Notes: a model not told the origin generated them from the sequence alone. 42,972 nucleotides of DNA from Oxalobacteraceae bacterium (GCA_003537575.1 DPRS01000034.1:23141-66112); one strand, 5' to 3'; shown: positions 16,934 to 26,147, counted from the first letter of the stretch. Program-made: numbers and translations.

Positions 16934-17422
16934 ATGAAACACCTTCTTGTCCTACTCAGTCTGGCCCTTCTTTTACAAGGCTGCGTTGCATTGCCTTATG
17001 ATGCCGACAGCGTGTATTACCCGACAGCGGTCAGTGCCCAGGTATCCAGCGGTTATTATTACCCGGACAGAACTTATCCTTACACTCCGACGCCTTACAG
17101 CCGGCCCTATCCCTATAATCCGTATTACCAGCCGCCTGTCTATATTCCGCCAGCGCCGGTGATCGTGCCGCAGCCGCGCTTCGACCATCACAGGAATGCG
17201 CGTCCGGGGTGGCAAAGCCATTCGCATCAGCATTCTGATTCCTTTCGGAATGGGCCGCAACCGGAGTGGGGAAGCCGCAGCGGGCCGCGACCGCATTGGC
17301 AACACCGCAATGACAGCCACCGGGATTGGCAAGGGCACGATGGCGGCAGGAAGGATTGGCGGCGAGATGGACGACACGATTGGCAGCACGATGGCCGGCG
17401 CGGCCATTACCGTCAGCATTAA
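16934..17422 (+). CDS. Tyr/Pro/His-rich lipoprotein
   Basis: 162 residues. The signal peptide ends in the lipobox LLQGC, so the protein should be a lipid-anchored envelope protein. The mature sequence is of low complexity. First comes a Tyr-Pro-rich stretch (about residues 35-75), then a His, Arg, Trp, Asp and Gly-rich tail with repeated HDW/RDW and GR motifs (about 85-162). No family or enzymatic motif is recognised; the His/Asp content could bind metal. The start was chosen at the second ATG, directly before the signal peptide and after AGGTG. It stands alone. Confidence 0.65.
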   Translation: MKHLLVLLSLALLLQGCVALPYDADSVYYPTAVSAQVSSGYYYPDRTYPYTPTPYSRPYPYNPYYQPPVYIPPAPVIVPQPRFDHHRNARPGWQSHSHQHSDSFRNGPQPEWGSRSGPRPHWQHRNDSHRDWQGHDGGRKDWRRDGRHDWQHDGRRGHYRQH

Positions 17423-17480
17423 ATGCGTCCTTGCCAAGTCCTTGCGAAGGCCTTGCCCCCGCTGACGGTTTAGCGGAAGC

Positions 17481-19196
17481 TTATCGATCCAGGGAAGGCG
17501 GCTTCAATTCGACGATCCTGGCTTCCCGCTGGGCCATCATCATGTCAACCACACGACAATCGCCGCACATTTTCAAGCGCTCGGGATTACCGGCAAACGC
17601 GCCATGCTCCGCCAACCTGGCCAGCATGCTTTCGATCATCTGCAAGGTGCCGAACGGTTTTCCGCATCGAATGCAGGAAAACGGCTGCGATTCGTTCAGC
17701 ACCACCGCTTTTCTGGATTCTTCGGTAAATGCGAGGCGCGGCGTCAGGGATATCGCCTGCTCCGGGCAAGTCTTTTCGCATAGGCCGCACTGCACGCAAT
17801 TTTTTTCCACGAAACGCAATTGCGGCGCGTTCTGGCTATCCATCAGGGCCGATTCGGGACAGGCGCCGACGCAGGACATGCACAAGGTGCAGGCCGACGT
17901 ATCGACGACCACCGCGCCGAACGGCGCACCGGCTGGCAAGGCCACATGATCCTGCCGGGAAGGCGCATGCCGGTAAAGATGGTCGAACACGAAGTCGAGC
18001 GTATTGCGCTTGTCGGCGGCGACATGGAAACTCGCCGGCTGCCGAGGCGTTTCTCCCTGCGGCGCCTGCCGCAATGCCTCCTCCAGTTCGAGGGGCGTGC
18101 CAGCCCGCAGGAGGCTGCAATGCATCCCGGCATATCCCAGGCCGGCCAGGATCGCTTGTGTAATCGCCATCTGCCTCTCCAGCGCATCGAGATACTGCGG
18201 CGCTTCCTCATCGGTCGCCAACACGGCGATGCCGCTTGCGCCATAGGCGATGGCGGCCAGCCACAGATCGATGCCGACCGAGGCGGTATGGTGCACCTCG
18301 AAGGGAATCATCCGCGCCGGCAAGCCTTGTCGCCCTGCTGCCCTGGCCATGTGCCCTGCTTCATTGAGTAGCATCCCGCCGCGCTGGGCGCTGTGAAACA
18401 GGATCAGGGGATGCCGGGCTCCGATTGCGGCGTAGGCGTCCAGCATGGTTTTCAGGCGCCGCCCGGCATACGGTGCATTCGGATACGCATAGCCAAGCGC
18501 GCCCGACGGGCAAACCGTGGTGCAGGCGCCGCACCCCATGCACAAGTGAGGCTCGACGCGAATACGGTCGCCGGCCGGGCTGATTGCGCCGGTCGAGCAA
18601 ACGTCGATGCAGGCATTGCAGCCGCTGATGCGATTGCGGCCGTGCGCGCACAGGCGTTCCTTGTAATGGAAGTATCGCGGCTTTTCAAATTCGCCGACCA
18701 TGCGCGCCAGCTGCAAGGAGGCATCCATCTGCGCCGACGGCTCAATGCCGGGAGCAAAATAGCCCTGTGGCGGCTGGTGCAATGCAATCAGCGGCGCCGG
18801 CGACAGGTCCAGCACCAGGTCGAAACTGCCGCGCCCCGGGCTGTCATCCGTGCCGGTGCTCCCTGCCTGGTGCCAGCTCGCCTCGAAGGCGCCGAGCCAG
18901 CCGGCGACGCGCACCGCCGTGCCGCGCCAGACCACCAAGCCGTATTGCGCCGACAAGGCGGCGACATCGGCGCCGTCCGCTTCATCGTTCAGCAGAGCGC
19001 TGACGCTGAGGCTGCCGCTCAGCAGCCTGGCAATCGGCAAGGCCTGGCTGGCGCTGCCGATGACGAGCGCGCGGCCGCGCGACTCATATGCCACGGTCGC
19101 CACCGGTTCAGGCGCCGGCAAGGCGGCGTCTGCAAGCAATGCGGCCATCTTGGCCAGGGTCTGCAGGCGATCCTCGGCTTCACCGGCGGTTTTCAT
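17481..19196 (-). CDS. Multi-cluster 4Fe-4S ferredoxin of the formate dehydrogenase operon
   Basis: 571 residues, cytoplasmic. Four ferredoxin-type cysteine motifs: CNACIDVCSTGAI, CMGCGACTTVCPSGAL (around residues 195-235), CTLCMSCVGACPESAL and CVQCGLCEKTCPEQAI (around 440-485). A further Cys cluster follows near the C-terminus (CIRCGKP, CGDCR). Between the halves is a region resembling the HdrA/CCG-like electron-transfer proteins (PLILFHSAQRGG). It is the last gene of the formate dehydrogenase operon and overlaps the DUF3306 gene by four bases (ATGA), with GGGAG before its ATG. It probably passes electrons between the dehydrogenase system and cytoplasmic acceptors, or assists maturation; which is unknown. 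Confidence 0.85.
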   Translation of the reverse strand: MKTAGEAEDRLQTLAKMAALLADAALPAPEPVATVAYESRGRALVIGSASQALPIARLLSGSLSVSALLNDEADGADVAALSAQYGLVVWRGTAVRVAGWLGAFEASWHQAGSTGTDDSPGRGSFDLVLDLSPAPLIALHQPPQGYFAPGIEPSAQMDASLQLARMVGEFEKPRYFHYKERLCAHGRNRISGCNACIDVCSTGAISPAGDRIRVEPHLCMGCGACTTVCPSGALGYAYPNAPYAGRRLKTMLDAYAAIGARHPLILFHSAQRGGMLLNEAGHMARAAGRQGLPARMIPFEVHHTASVGIDLWLAAIAYGASGIAVLATDEEAPQYLDALERQMAITQAILAGLGYAGMHCSLLRAGTPLELEEALRQAPQGETPRQPASFHVAADKRNTLDFVFDHLYRHAPSRQDHVALPAGAPFGAVVVDTSACTLCMSCVGACPESALMDSQNAPQLRFVEKNCVQCGLCEKTCPEQAISLTPRLAFTEESRKAVVLNESQPFSCIRCGKPFGTLQMIESMLARLAEHGAFAGNPERLKMCGDCRVVDMMMAQREARIVELKPPSLDR

Positions 19197-19795
19197 GTTT
19201 TCTCTCCCGTGGCGTCCGCAGCCGGCATCCGGCAGCCGTGCTCCTCAGTCCATTCCTCCGCTGCTTGGCGGCTGCGGCCCTCGCTTGCCGCCATGACGTC
19301 GTCCGCGGCGTCCGGTTCCGCACTCGTGCGATCCTCCTGCAGGAAGCCTTGCGCCTGCCGCAATGCGGCCAGCATCGACGCCGGCAACGGCTCGGCGCGG
19401 TTGTAATCGCCCATATAGATATCCAGGCCATCGATCTGGTTGAAATGCGGATCTGCAAACAACTTTTGCAGTGCCAGCCGCCGCACACCCTTGTCCACGC
19501 CCTGCGCCACGTAAGCGGAATAATCCGATTCCGGCGTCAGGCGCATGGCATCTTCCAGCGTCGGCGATAACGCAGCAGGACTTGCGGGTGTGGATGCCGC
19601 TGCGGGCACAGCGGCGCCCACAGCGGGCGTGCTTGCCGCCTCACAGTCGCCTGACCGGATGCCGGCACCGGCAATCGCGCGGCAAGCATCTTCTCCATGC
19701 CCGGCAACAGCGCCTGCTTGCGGCTGCGACTGCTCCTGGCCAGTGCTACCTTTCAGTCGCGACCAGCGCCGCAAGAATCCCTCACCTGCCATCAT
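19193..19795 (-). CDS. DUF3306 protein, formate dehydrogenase accessory
   Basis: 200 residues with the DUF3306 hallmarks: N-terminal GEGFLRRWSRLK, a variable Ala/Pro/Ser linker (about 20-80), and the conserved block LTPESDYSAYVAQGVD, VRRLALQKLFADPHFN, DGLDIYMGDY. The family is found almost only beside formate dehydrogenase genes together with DUF3305, and its biochemical role is unknown. It overlaps the next gene by ATGA and follows DUF3305 after 41 bp, so translation is probably coupled. GAGGGGATGA precedes two adjacent ATGs; either may start. Confidence 0.85.
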   Translation of the reverse strand: MMAGEGFLRRWSRLKGSTGQEQSQPQAGAVAGHGEDACRAIAGAGIRSGDCEAASTPAVGAAVPAAASTPASPAALSPTLEDAMRLTPESDYSAYVAQGVDKGVRRLALQKLFADPHFNQIDGLDIYMGDYNRAEPLPASMLAALRQAQGFLQEDRTSAEPDAADDVMAASEGRSRQAAEEWTEEHGCRMPAADATGEKT

Positions 19796-19836
19796 TCATC
19801 CCCTCGATCTGATTTCTCCCGCTGCCAATATCCATG

Positions 19837-20310
19837 CTATCCGTGCTGCCTGCCGCGGCGGCCATGTGGCGACGGCTGGTAATGCGCCTGCAGATAACAG
19901 ACCAGCCAGGAATGGATCGCGGCCGGCATCACAACGCCATCGGCCGAGTCGCCGGAATCCAGCATGCGCGTGCCTTCGGTATAGCTGACCGAGGCCTGCA
20001 CCGGCATGGCGATGCCATCCTGCATGCGCCACATGACGAAGACTTTTGGTTCTGGCGCCACGCAATTCTCAAAATAGCCATCGTTTTCATCCGGATACAG
20101 CTCCAGCTGCAGGCCCGACACCAGGTAATGCCGGCGTTCGTTCTTGCCGCCTTGCGCGCCACTGTCGAGTTTCTGTTCGAGTTCCTGCACCTGCGGCAGG
20201 CCGCCGCAATCGGGCACCACGCCAACCGCCGACCAGGCTTCGTCGGCCCAGGGATGCCGGACCGGGCGCCGCTGCATGATGAAGGCGACAGGCATGCTGG
20301 CCAGGCGCAT
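19837..20310 (-). CDS. DUF3305 protein, formate dehydrogenase accessory
   Basis: 157 residues with the DUF3305 pattern VAFIMQRRPVRHPWADEAWSA near the N-terminus, LVSGLQLELYPDENDGYFEN in the middle and VSYTEGTRMLDSGDSADGV towards the end. Members co-occur with DUF3306 and formate dehydrogenase, and function is unknown. No signal peptide, so cytoplasmic. A perfect AAGGAG six bases upstream supports the ATG at 20310. It lies in the middle of the operon. Confidence 0.85.
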   Translation of the reverse strand: MRLASMPVAFIMQRRPVRHPWADEAWSAVGVVPDCGGLPQVQELEQKLDSGAQGGKNERRHYLVSGLQLELYPDENDGYFENCVAPEPKVFVMWRMQDGIAMPVQASVSYTEGTRMLDSGDSADGVVMPAAIHSWLVCYLQAHYQPSPHGRRGRQHG

Positions 20311-20373
20311 CAGCTTCTCCTTGCCGGGTGTGCTGCGTGTGCTACGTATTCAAGTACCACGGCGTATGCCCCG

Positions 20374-20712
20374 CTAGCGTTTGGCGGCATTGGCCGGGGC
20401 CTTTCCGGCACTTTCAGCGGACGGGGCCGGAGCGGATTTCTCACTCTCGGCCGTGGCCGACTCCGGCGTGGACGAATTCGTCTTTCTGCCGCGGGCGTCA
20501 GGATTGGCGCGCCAGCGCGCGGCAAGCTTATCCATCGTTTCCGACAGTAATTGCTTGTCTTTCTCCGCCTGGGCGGCTGCCTGCGCCTTTTTCGCCGCAG
20601 CGGCCTCCGCCTCGGCCGGCGTCGGCGGCGCCAGCCTGGCTGACGCCGTGCAGGCGGCCGTGACCATCATGGCGGCAAGTCCGCATCGTAAAAGCATTTT
20701 CCCCGGCATCAT
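20374..20712 (-). CDS. Small exported protein in formate dehydrogenase operon
   Basis: 112 residues. An N-terminal signal-like segment (MLLRCGLAAMMVTAACTASA) is followed by a helical Ala/Glu/Lys-rich part (about 30-60, AEAEAAAAKKAQAAAQAEKD, likely coiled coil) and a Ser/Ala/Pro-rich tail. TAAC could be a weak lipobox. Family not recognised. AGGAGAG upstream supports the paired ATGs at 20712 and 20709. Open frame continues upstream but overlaps the preceding gene and lacks protein-like composition. Probably a periplasmic accessory; function unknown. Confidence 0.6.
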   Translation of the reverse strand: MMPGKMLLRCGLAAMMVTAACTASARLAPPTPAEAEAAAAKKAQAAAQAEKDKQLLSETMDKLAARWRANPDARGRKTNSSTPESATAESEKSAPAPSAESAGKAPANAAKR

Positions 20713-20722
20713 TACGACTCTC

Positions 20723-21223
20723 CTATGGGCGGGTAGTGCTGGTAGCGCCGGATGCACTGCCGGTGCTGGTGGAAGCCTGGCTGGAGGTGGAAGGCGATCC
20801 AGCACCTTGCGGCGGCGCCTCGCCCGCCCCCGGAATGCTGCCACTGGTGGCCGCGCCGCCAGTATTTCCCCCCTTGCCTGCGGGGATCCCGGGAGTGCCG
20901 CCCGTCTGCGCACCTGGCACTACCCCCTCCGATGGCCCCTGCCCCGATTCCTGCACACTGCCGCCGGTGGCCGCGCCGCCGGTATTCCCGCCACTGCCGC
21001 CGGCAATCCCGGGGGTGCCGCCGGCATAGGAACCGTCTTTCGCCTGCGCCGTCTGCGCCGTCCGCGCCATCACTTCACCGCTGGTGCCGCCGCCAGCCGT
21101 GACCTGGCCGGGAAAACCGGTTTGCGCAGCGCCGGCAGCGGAACGGCTGCGCTCGTCGCAGGCGGCGCCCCCGACCAGCAGGCCGGCCGCCATCAAATAC
21201 AAGACTACATGCCGTTTATCCAT
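20723..21223 (-). CDS. Gly/Ser/Thr-rich lipoprotein in formate dehydrogenase operon
   Basis: 166 residues. The signal peptide ends in VGGAAC, a lipobox-like site, so a lipid anchor is likely. The mature protein is almost entirely Gly, Ala, Thr, Ser and Pro. It contains two imperfect repeats of ~20 residues built on GGTPGI, GGxGGNTGGAAT and GS (about residues 70-90 and 106-126). No enzymatic motif. It resembles flexible surface or linker proteins. It is followed after 10 bp by another small exported protein. Its presence inside a formate dehydrogenase operon is odd, and its function is unknown. Confidence 0.6.
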   Translation of the reverse strand: MDKRHVVLYLMAAGLLVGGAACDERSRSAAGAAQTGFPGQVTAGGGTSGEVMARTAQTAQAKDGSYAGGTPGIAGGSGGNTGGAATGGSVQESGQGPSEGVVPGAQTGGTPGIPAGKGGNTGGAATSGSIPGAGEAPPQGAGSPSTSSQASTSTGSASGATSTTRP

Positions 21224-21258
21224 TTCCTTATCCTCTGTCACGCTGACATCTGCCAGCC

Positions 21259-22320
21259 TCAACGATGCTGCGGATGGGGCGGAACATCGTGTGGTGGCGT
21301 TTGCGGTGGCACTCCGGAGCGCAGATCGTCATACCAGGATTCGTGATGCTCGCGCGCCCACTCGACGTCCACCGTGCCATGACGCATCGCCCGGTAGGCA
21401 TCCGGATCACCGATGGTGCCCATGTAAATGTGCATCATCGCGCCAGCGATATACAGCGTCGCGCCACCGATGTGCAGGTAATTTGCCCATTGCAGCACAT
21501 ACCGGGTCTGGCCGAAAGTGACGAAATCCAGAATCAGGCCGCTGACCGACATGATCAGGCCCAGCACAACCACGGCGCCCCAGAACCACAGTTTTTCACC
21601 GGCGTTGAAGAAGCCAGCCGGCACATGCCTGTGCGTGACCAGGCCGCCTCCCGTTTTTATCCATTGCCAGTCGCGTCGCTGAAAAAAATTCCTGCTGAGG
21701 TAAGTGAAAAACATCAGCAGCGAGCACACGATGAACAGCGGGCCGACGAAGTTGTGCAAATATTTGGAAATGATCGCCACCCAGGAAAAAAATTCATGCC
21801 CCATCCATGGCAACAGCAGCTTCTTGCCGAACATGATGATCAGGCCGGTGAAGGCAAGCACGAGGAAGCTGATGGCGGTCGCCCAGTGCACGGTGCGATC
21901 CCAGGAAGAAAACCGGGTGATGCGCTGCCCGGTTTCTGGATGCTGAAGACGATCAGGGCCGACCAGGAGGTAAAAGCCAAAGATCAGCAGCGGCAGCACC
22001 AGCAGCACGGTGCCGGCAATCGTCGCGATCGGACCGTTGCGTAGCGTGCGCCAGGTATTGCCGCCGCGCTGCAGGATCACATTGCCTTCGGAAGCGCCGT
22101 ACTGGCCCAGAAAATGACGGTCGATGTGCACCCTGCCGGAAGCAGCCGAGCTCCATCCGGGCTCGGGCACGTCCTTTTCCGTCTGCAGGATGGTCTGTTC
22201 TTCGGCGTAGGCCGGCACCGCATCCTCGTGCGGCACCGCAGCCATCGCCTGGAAGCATAACAGCAGCGTGATCAGCAAGGCCCATGCAAGGGCCAACCAC
22301 GGATGTTTAATCGTGTGCAT
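21259..22320 (-). CDS. Formate dehydrogenase cytochrome b subunit (gamma)
   Basis: 353 residues. A cleavable-looking signal segment is followed by a periplasmic stretch of about 90 residues, then about five membrane helices with the di-heme cytochrome b pattern of FdnI/FdoI-type subunits. The His candidates lie in SSWDRTVHWATAISFLVLAF, ISKYLHNFVGPLF and YLHIGGATLYIAGAMMHIYMG. It takes electrons from the beta subunit and passes them to quinone. The length and long N-terminal extension match the FDH3-type gamma subunits of Proteobacteria rather than the shorter E. coli FdnI. GGAG seven bases upstream supports the ATG at 22320. A soluble tail is rich in Pro and His. Confidence 0.92.
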   Translation of the reverse strand: MHTIKHPWLALAWALLITLLLCFQAMAAVPHEDAVPAYAEEQTILQTEKDVPEPGWSSAASGRVHIDRHFLGQYGASEGNVILQRGGNTWRTLRNGPIATIAGTVLLVLPLLIFGFYLLVGPDRLQHPETGQRITRFSSWDRTVHWATAISFLVLAFTGLIIMFGKKLLLPWMGHEFFSWVAIISKYLHNFVGPLFIVCSLLMFFTYLSRNFFQRRDWQWIKTGGGLVTHRHVPAGFFNAGEKLWFWGAVVVLGLIMSVSGLILDFVTFGQTRYVLQWANYLHIGGATLYIAGAMMHIYMGTIGDPDAYRAMRHGTVDVEWAREHHESWYDDLRSGVPPQTPPHDVPPHPQHR

Positions 22321-22334
22321 GTCGCATCTCCATG

Positions 22335-22553
22335 TCACGGCTTGGCCCGGCCATATTCATTCTGCTTGCGGTTGCGATTGCCGATCGCTGCAGCCCAGGC
22401 CAGCTTGTCATTGTGGAAATAGACCTGCTGGTGGAGATTGTCGCGCTTGCCGTCGTACGCGCCATTGATCCACCCCGGGTGCTGCTCCACTTCCAGGCAG
22501 CCGCACAGCGCCAGCACCGGCGCCATGCCAAGTAAAAGTCGAAATGTCTTCAT
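22335..22553 (-). CDS. Small lipoprotein in formate dehydrogenase operon
   Basis: 72 residues with a typical lipoprotein signal peptide ending in LALCGC. The mature part of ~55 residues contains HPGWINGAYDGKRDNLHQQ and no known domain. Its ATG overlaps the stop of the beta-subunit gene (ATGA), so it is translationally coupled, and the gamma-subunit gene follows after 14 bp. Similar short lipoproteins occur between beta and gamma genes in related operons, but no role is established. Confidence 0.7.
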   Translation of the reverse strand: MKTFRLLLGMAPVLALCGCLEVEQHPGWINGAYDGKRDNLHQQVYFHNDKLAWAAAIGNRNRKQNEYGRAKP

Positions 22554-23233
22554 GCCGGAAACTTTCGCGGATTGTTCTGGAAATCGTCCGTAATCTGGTT
22601 TTCACGCGGACCGTCTCCCTTGACGCCCATTTCACCGCCGCGCCGCGGCGTTCCGTAGGCGATCTGCCAGCCCCACAACTGCGGCCCATAGCCGCGGATC
22701 TCGACACGCTCGCGGTAAATGTCGGCAATGATGCTGGAATCGCCGCCCAGCAGCGCCTTGGTGGCGCACTGCTCGGCGCAGGCCGGCAGCTTGCCTTCGG
22801 CGATGCGGTTGCGCCCGTATTTCTTGAACTCGATTTCCGAGGTGTCGGGCTCCGGACCGCCAGCGCAGAAGGTGCATTTATCCATCTTGCCGCGGTGGTT
22901 GAAGGCACCGGTTTCCGGAAACTGCGGCGCGCCGAACGGACAGGCATAGGAACAGTAGCCGCAGCCGATGCACTGATCCTTGTCGTGCAGGACGATGCCA
23001 TCCTCGGTATGGTAGAAGCAATCGACCGGGCAAACCGCCATGCACGGCGCATCGGTGCAATGCATGCAGGCGACCGAGATCGAATGCTCGCCCGGCACGC
23101 CGTCGCTGATCGTCACCACGCGCCGGCGGTTGACGCCCCACGGCGTCTCGTGCTCGTTCTTGCAGGCGGTCACGCAGCCGTTGCAGTCGATGCAGCGCTC
23201 GGTATCACAGATAAATTTCATTCTTGCTGCCAT
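22550..23233 (-). CDS. Formate dehydrogenase iron-sulfur subunit (beta, FDH3 type)
   Basis: 227 residues with four [4Fe-4S] motifs: CDTERCIDCNGCVTACK, CMHCTDAPCMAVCPVDC, CIGCGYCSYACPFGAP and the CTFC...CAEQC pair. It wires the alpha subunit to the cytochrome b subunit. It lacks the C-terminal membrane helix of E. coli FdnH, which fits the FDH3-type beta subunit. The ATG at 23233 follows AGGAGG; starting six codons earlier at 23251 would put that site inside the gene. It lies 34 bp after the alpha gene. Confidence 0.93.
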   Translation of the reverse strand: MAARMKFICDTERCIDCNGCVTACKNEHETPWGVNRRRVVTISDGVPGEHSISVACMHCTDAPCMAVCPVDCFYHTEDGIVLHDKDQCIGCGYCSYACPFGAPQFPETGAFNHRGKMDKCTFCAGGPEPDTSEIEFKKYGRNRIAEGKLPACAEQCATKALLGGDSSIIADIYRERVEIRGYGPQLWGWQIAYGTPRRGGEMGVKGDGPRENQITDDFQNNPRKFPA

Positions 23234-23267
23234 CGCTGCCTCCTGAATCATCCGGTGCGGCGCGCCT

Positions 23268-26147
23268 TCATGCGCGCGCCAGCCGGCATATCGATGCCTT
23301 GGTTTCCTGCATCATGGTCACGACATCGTAGCCATAGGTCCAGCCGGTATTGACGGCTTCGCCGCGCACGATCGGCTCCGCCCCTTTCGGATAATGCTCC
23401 AGCAAGTCTTCGCCCATCCACCAGCCGCCGAAATGGAAAGGCATCCAGACGATGCCCGGTGGCACGCGTTCCGTCACCATGGCCATCATCTTCAACCGGG
23501 CTCCGGTCGGCGTCTCGACCCAGATATACTTGCCGGTGGCGGCGCCGACCTGCGCCGCGTCGTGCGGATTGATCTCGACGAACATGTTTTGCTGCAGTTC
23601 AGCCAGCCAGGGATTGGAACGGGTTTCATCGCCGCCTCCTTCATATTCGACCAGCCGGCCGGAAGTCATGATGAGCGGGTATTCTTTAGAAAAATCTTTC
23701 GCCTGCACCGATTTGTACAGTGTCGGCAAGCGCCAGAAAGCCGCCTTGTCGTCATAGGTAGGATATTTCGCCACCAGGTCGCGGCGCGGCGTCATCAGGG
23801 GTTCGCGGTGCACCGGCACCGGATCCGGGAAATTCCAGACGTTGCAGCGCGCCCGCGCATTGCCGAACGGTGCGCAGCCATGGCCGATCACTACACGGAT
23901 GATGCCGCCCGAGTTGTCGGTTTTCCAGTTTTTGCCCTCGGCCTGCGCCTGCTCTTCCGGCGTCAGCTCGCTCCACCAGCCAAGCTTTTTCAGGAATACG
24001 TGGTCGAACTCGGGATAGCCGGTATCGAGCTCGCTATCCAGGGGGGCCGAGCCCTCCGCCGCCAGCAGGGTCTCGCCGTTGCGCTCGACGCCCCAGTTGG
24101 CGCGGAACGGCAAGCCGCCTTCCATCACCGATTTGGAAAGGTCATACAACAGCGGCGTGCCGGGGTGCTTGAGTTCAGGTGTGCCCCAGCACGGCCACGG
24201 CAAGCCATAATAGTCGCCCTTGCATGGCCCGGATTCCGCCCGCAGCGTGGTCGGGTTGAAGGTATGCTTGTTCTGCATGTGCAGCTTCAGCCGCTCCGGC
24301 GAGCAGCCGGTATAACCGATGGTCCAGCAGGAGCGATTGATCTCCCGGAGGATATCCTCGATCACCGGCTCGTTATTGACGACCTTGATGTTCTTGCACA
24401 GCTCGTTCGCAAAGCCGAACTTCTTCGCGAACAGATACATGATCTCCTGGTCGGTCTTGCATTCGAAGATAGGCTGGATCACCCGCTCGCGCCATTGCAG
24501 GCTGCGGTTGCTGGCGGTGACCGAGCCGGAAGTCTCGAACTGGGTGGTGGCCGGCAGCAGGTACACGCCATCCTTGCGGCCGTGCATGGCCGCCGTCATG
24601 GTCGGGTACGGGTCGATCACCACCAGCAGGTCAAGCTTCTGCATCGCCGCCTTCATGTCCGGCAGGCGGGTCTGACTGTTGGGCGCATGGCCCCAGTACA
24701 GCACCGCGCGCAGGTTGCTCGGCTGGTCGACGTACTCGTTCTTTTCCAGCACGCCGTCGAACCAGCGCGATACCGTCAGCCCCGGCTTTTCCATCAACTC
24801 CCTGGAAGCGAAGCGCGACACCAGCCAGTTGTAATCCACGCCCCAGACCGCAGCGAAATGCTTCCAGGCTCCTTCGGCGATGCCGTAGTAGCCGGGCAGC
24901 GAATCGGGATTCGGCCCGACATCGGTGGCGCCCTGCACATTGTCGTGGCCGCGGTAGATGTTGGCGCCGCCGCCGGAGACGCCGATATTGCCCAGCGCCA
25001 ACTGCAGGATCGACAGCGCGCGCACGTTGGCGGTGCCGACATGGTGCTGGGTGATGCCCATGCACCAGACCACCGAGGATGGCCGGTTCTTCGCCAACAT
25101 CTCGGCCGCCAGCCGCGCGTGCGCTTCCGATACGCCGGTCACATCGGTGACCTTGTCGGGCGTCCACTTGGCGACTTCCTTGCGCACCTCGTCCATGCCG
25201 TAGGTGCGCTCGGCGATATATTTCTTGTCTTCCCAGCCGTTCCGGAAAATATGCCAGAGGATGCCCCATACCAGCGGGATATCGGTACCCGGGCGAATGC
25301 GCACGTAATGATGGGCGAAACGCGCGGTGCGGGTAAAGCGCGGATCGATCACGATCATCTTCGCCCCGAGTTCCTTTGCATGCAGGAAGTGCAGCATCGA
25401 AATCGGATGAGCTTCGGCGGGATTCGAGCCGATAAACATGACCGCCTTGCTATGGTGCAGGTCATTGAAGGAATTGGTCATCGCGCCGTAACCGAAGGTC
25501 TGGGCGACGCCGGCGACCGTGGTGGAGTGGCAGATGCGCGCCTGGTGATCGCAATTATTCGATCCCCACAGCGAAATCCATTTGCGCATCAGGTAGGATT
25601 GTTCGTTGCTGTGCTTGCTGCCGCCGATCATCATGATCGAATCCTGGCCAGCCTGCTCACGCAATTGCAGCAGGCGGTCGCCGATCTCGTTGATCGCCTG
25701 ATCCCAGGAGATGCGCTGGTATTTTCCATCCACCAGTTTCATCGGATAGCGCAAGCGGTGTTCGCCATGGCCATGTTCGCGCACCGACGCCCCCTTGGCG
25801 CAATGCGCTCCCATGTTGAGCGGCGAGTCGAAAGCCGCGTCCTGGCGGATCCAGACGCCGTTCTGTACCACCGCCTCGACCGAACAGCCGACCGAGCAAT
25901 GGGTACAGACGGTATGTCTGACTTCGACCACGCCGGCTGCCGCCTGCGCCTGCTTGTCCGCCGCCTGCGCCGGCGCGATCACGTTGAGCGGCAGATGCCG
26001 TGCCAGCATGCCGGCGCCGGCCGCAATCCCCGCCTGCATCAAAAAGCCGCGCCGGTTCATGGTGGCGGCGGCAGCCCGCGCGATACCTTCCTGCAAGGGC
26101 GAACGCGTGCTTGCGCCGCCGTCCCGAGAAATCTTCACAAGTGACAT
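23268..26147 (-). CDS. Formate dehydrogenase catalytic subunit (alpha), cysteine type
   Basis: 959 residues of the molybdopterin bis-MGD oxidoreductase family. Formate is oxidised to CO2, probably in the periplasm, since a twin-arginine signal is present (NRRGF at 31-35 followed by a hydrophobic stretch). The N-terminal [4Fe-4S] cluster uses CTHCSVGC (Cys81, 84, 88) and Cys116. The active site reads ARICHSTTVAG: Cys206 replaces the selenocysteine of E. coli FdnG and is followed by the catalytic His207. Further family blocks are FIGSNPAEAHP, GNIGVSGGGANIYRGHDNVQGATD and TSGRLVEYEGGGDETRSNPWLAEL. AAGGAG precedes the ATG. The metal could be Mo or W; tungstate uptake genes lie nearby. Confidence 0.95.
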   Translation of the reverse strand: MSLVKISRDGGASTRSPLQEGIARAAAATMNRRGFLMQAGIAAGAGMLARHLPLNVIAPAQAADKQAQAAAGVVEVRHTVCTHCSVGCSVEAVVQNGVWIRQDAAFDSPLNMGAHCAKGASVREHGHGEHRLRYPMKLVDGKYQRISWDQAINEIGDRLLQLREQAGQDSIMMIGGSKHSNEQSYLMRKWISLWGSNNCDHQARICHSTTVAGVAQTFGYGAMTNSFNDLHHSKAVMFIGSNPAEAHPISMLHFLHAKELGAKMIVIDPRFTRTARFAHHYVRIRPGTDIPLVWGILWHIFRNGWEDKKYIAERTYGMDEVRKEVAKWTPDKVTDVTGVSEAHARLAAEMLAKNRPSSVVWCMGITQHHVGTANVRALSILQLALGNIGVSGGGANIYRGHDNVQGATDVGPNPDSLPGYYGIAEGAWKHFAAVWGVDYNWLVSRFASRELMEKPGLTVSRWFDGVLEKNEYVDQPSNLRAVLYWGHAPNSQTRLPDMKAAMQKLDLLVVIDPYPTMTAAMHGRKDGVYLLPATTQFETSGSVTASNRSLQWRERVIQPIFECKTDQEIMYLFAKKFGFANELCKNIKVVNNEPVIEDILREINRSCWTIGYTGCSPERLKLHMQNKHTFNPTTLRAESGPCKGDYYGLPWPCWGTPELKHPGTPLLYDLSKSVMEGGLPFRANWGVERNGETLLAAEGSAPLDSELDTGYPEFDHVFLKKLGWWSELTPEEQAQAEGKNWKTDNSGGIIRVVIGHGCAPFGNARARCNVWNFPDPVPVHREPLMTPRRDLVAKYPTYDDKAAFWRLPTLYKSVQAKDFSKEYPLIMTSGRLVEYEGGGDETRSNPWLAELQQNMFVEINPHDAAQVGAATGKYIWVETPTGARLKMMAMVTERVPPGIVWMPFHFGGWWMGEDLLEHYPKGAEPIVRGEAVNTGWTYGYDVVTMMQETKASICRLARA

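Noticed and set aside
23394..26144. Long open frame on the + strand, 916 codons
   Set aside because: Antisense to the formate dehydrogenase alpha gene; no family features or ribosome binding site.
23268..26147. Selenocysteine (in-frame TGA) formate dehydrogenase
   Set aside because: The codon at the catalytic position encodes cysteine (ARICHSTT) and the frame has no internal TGA, so no SECIS element is needed.
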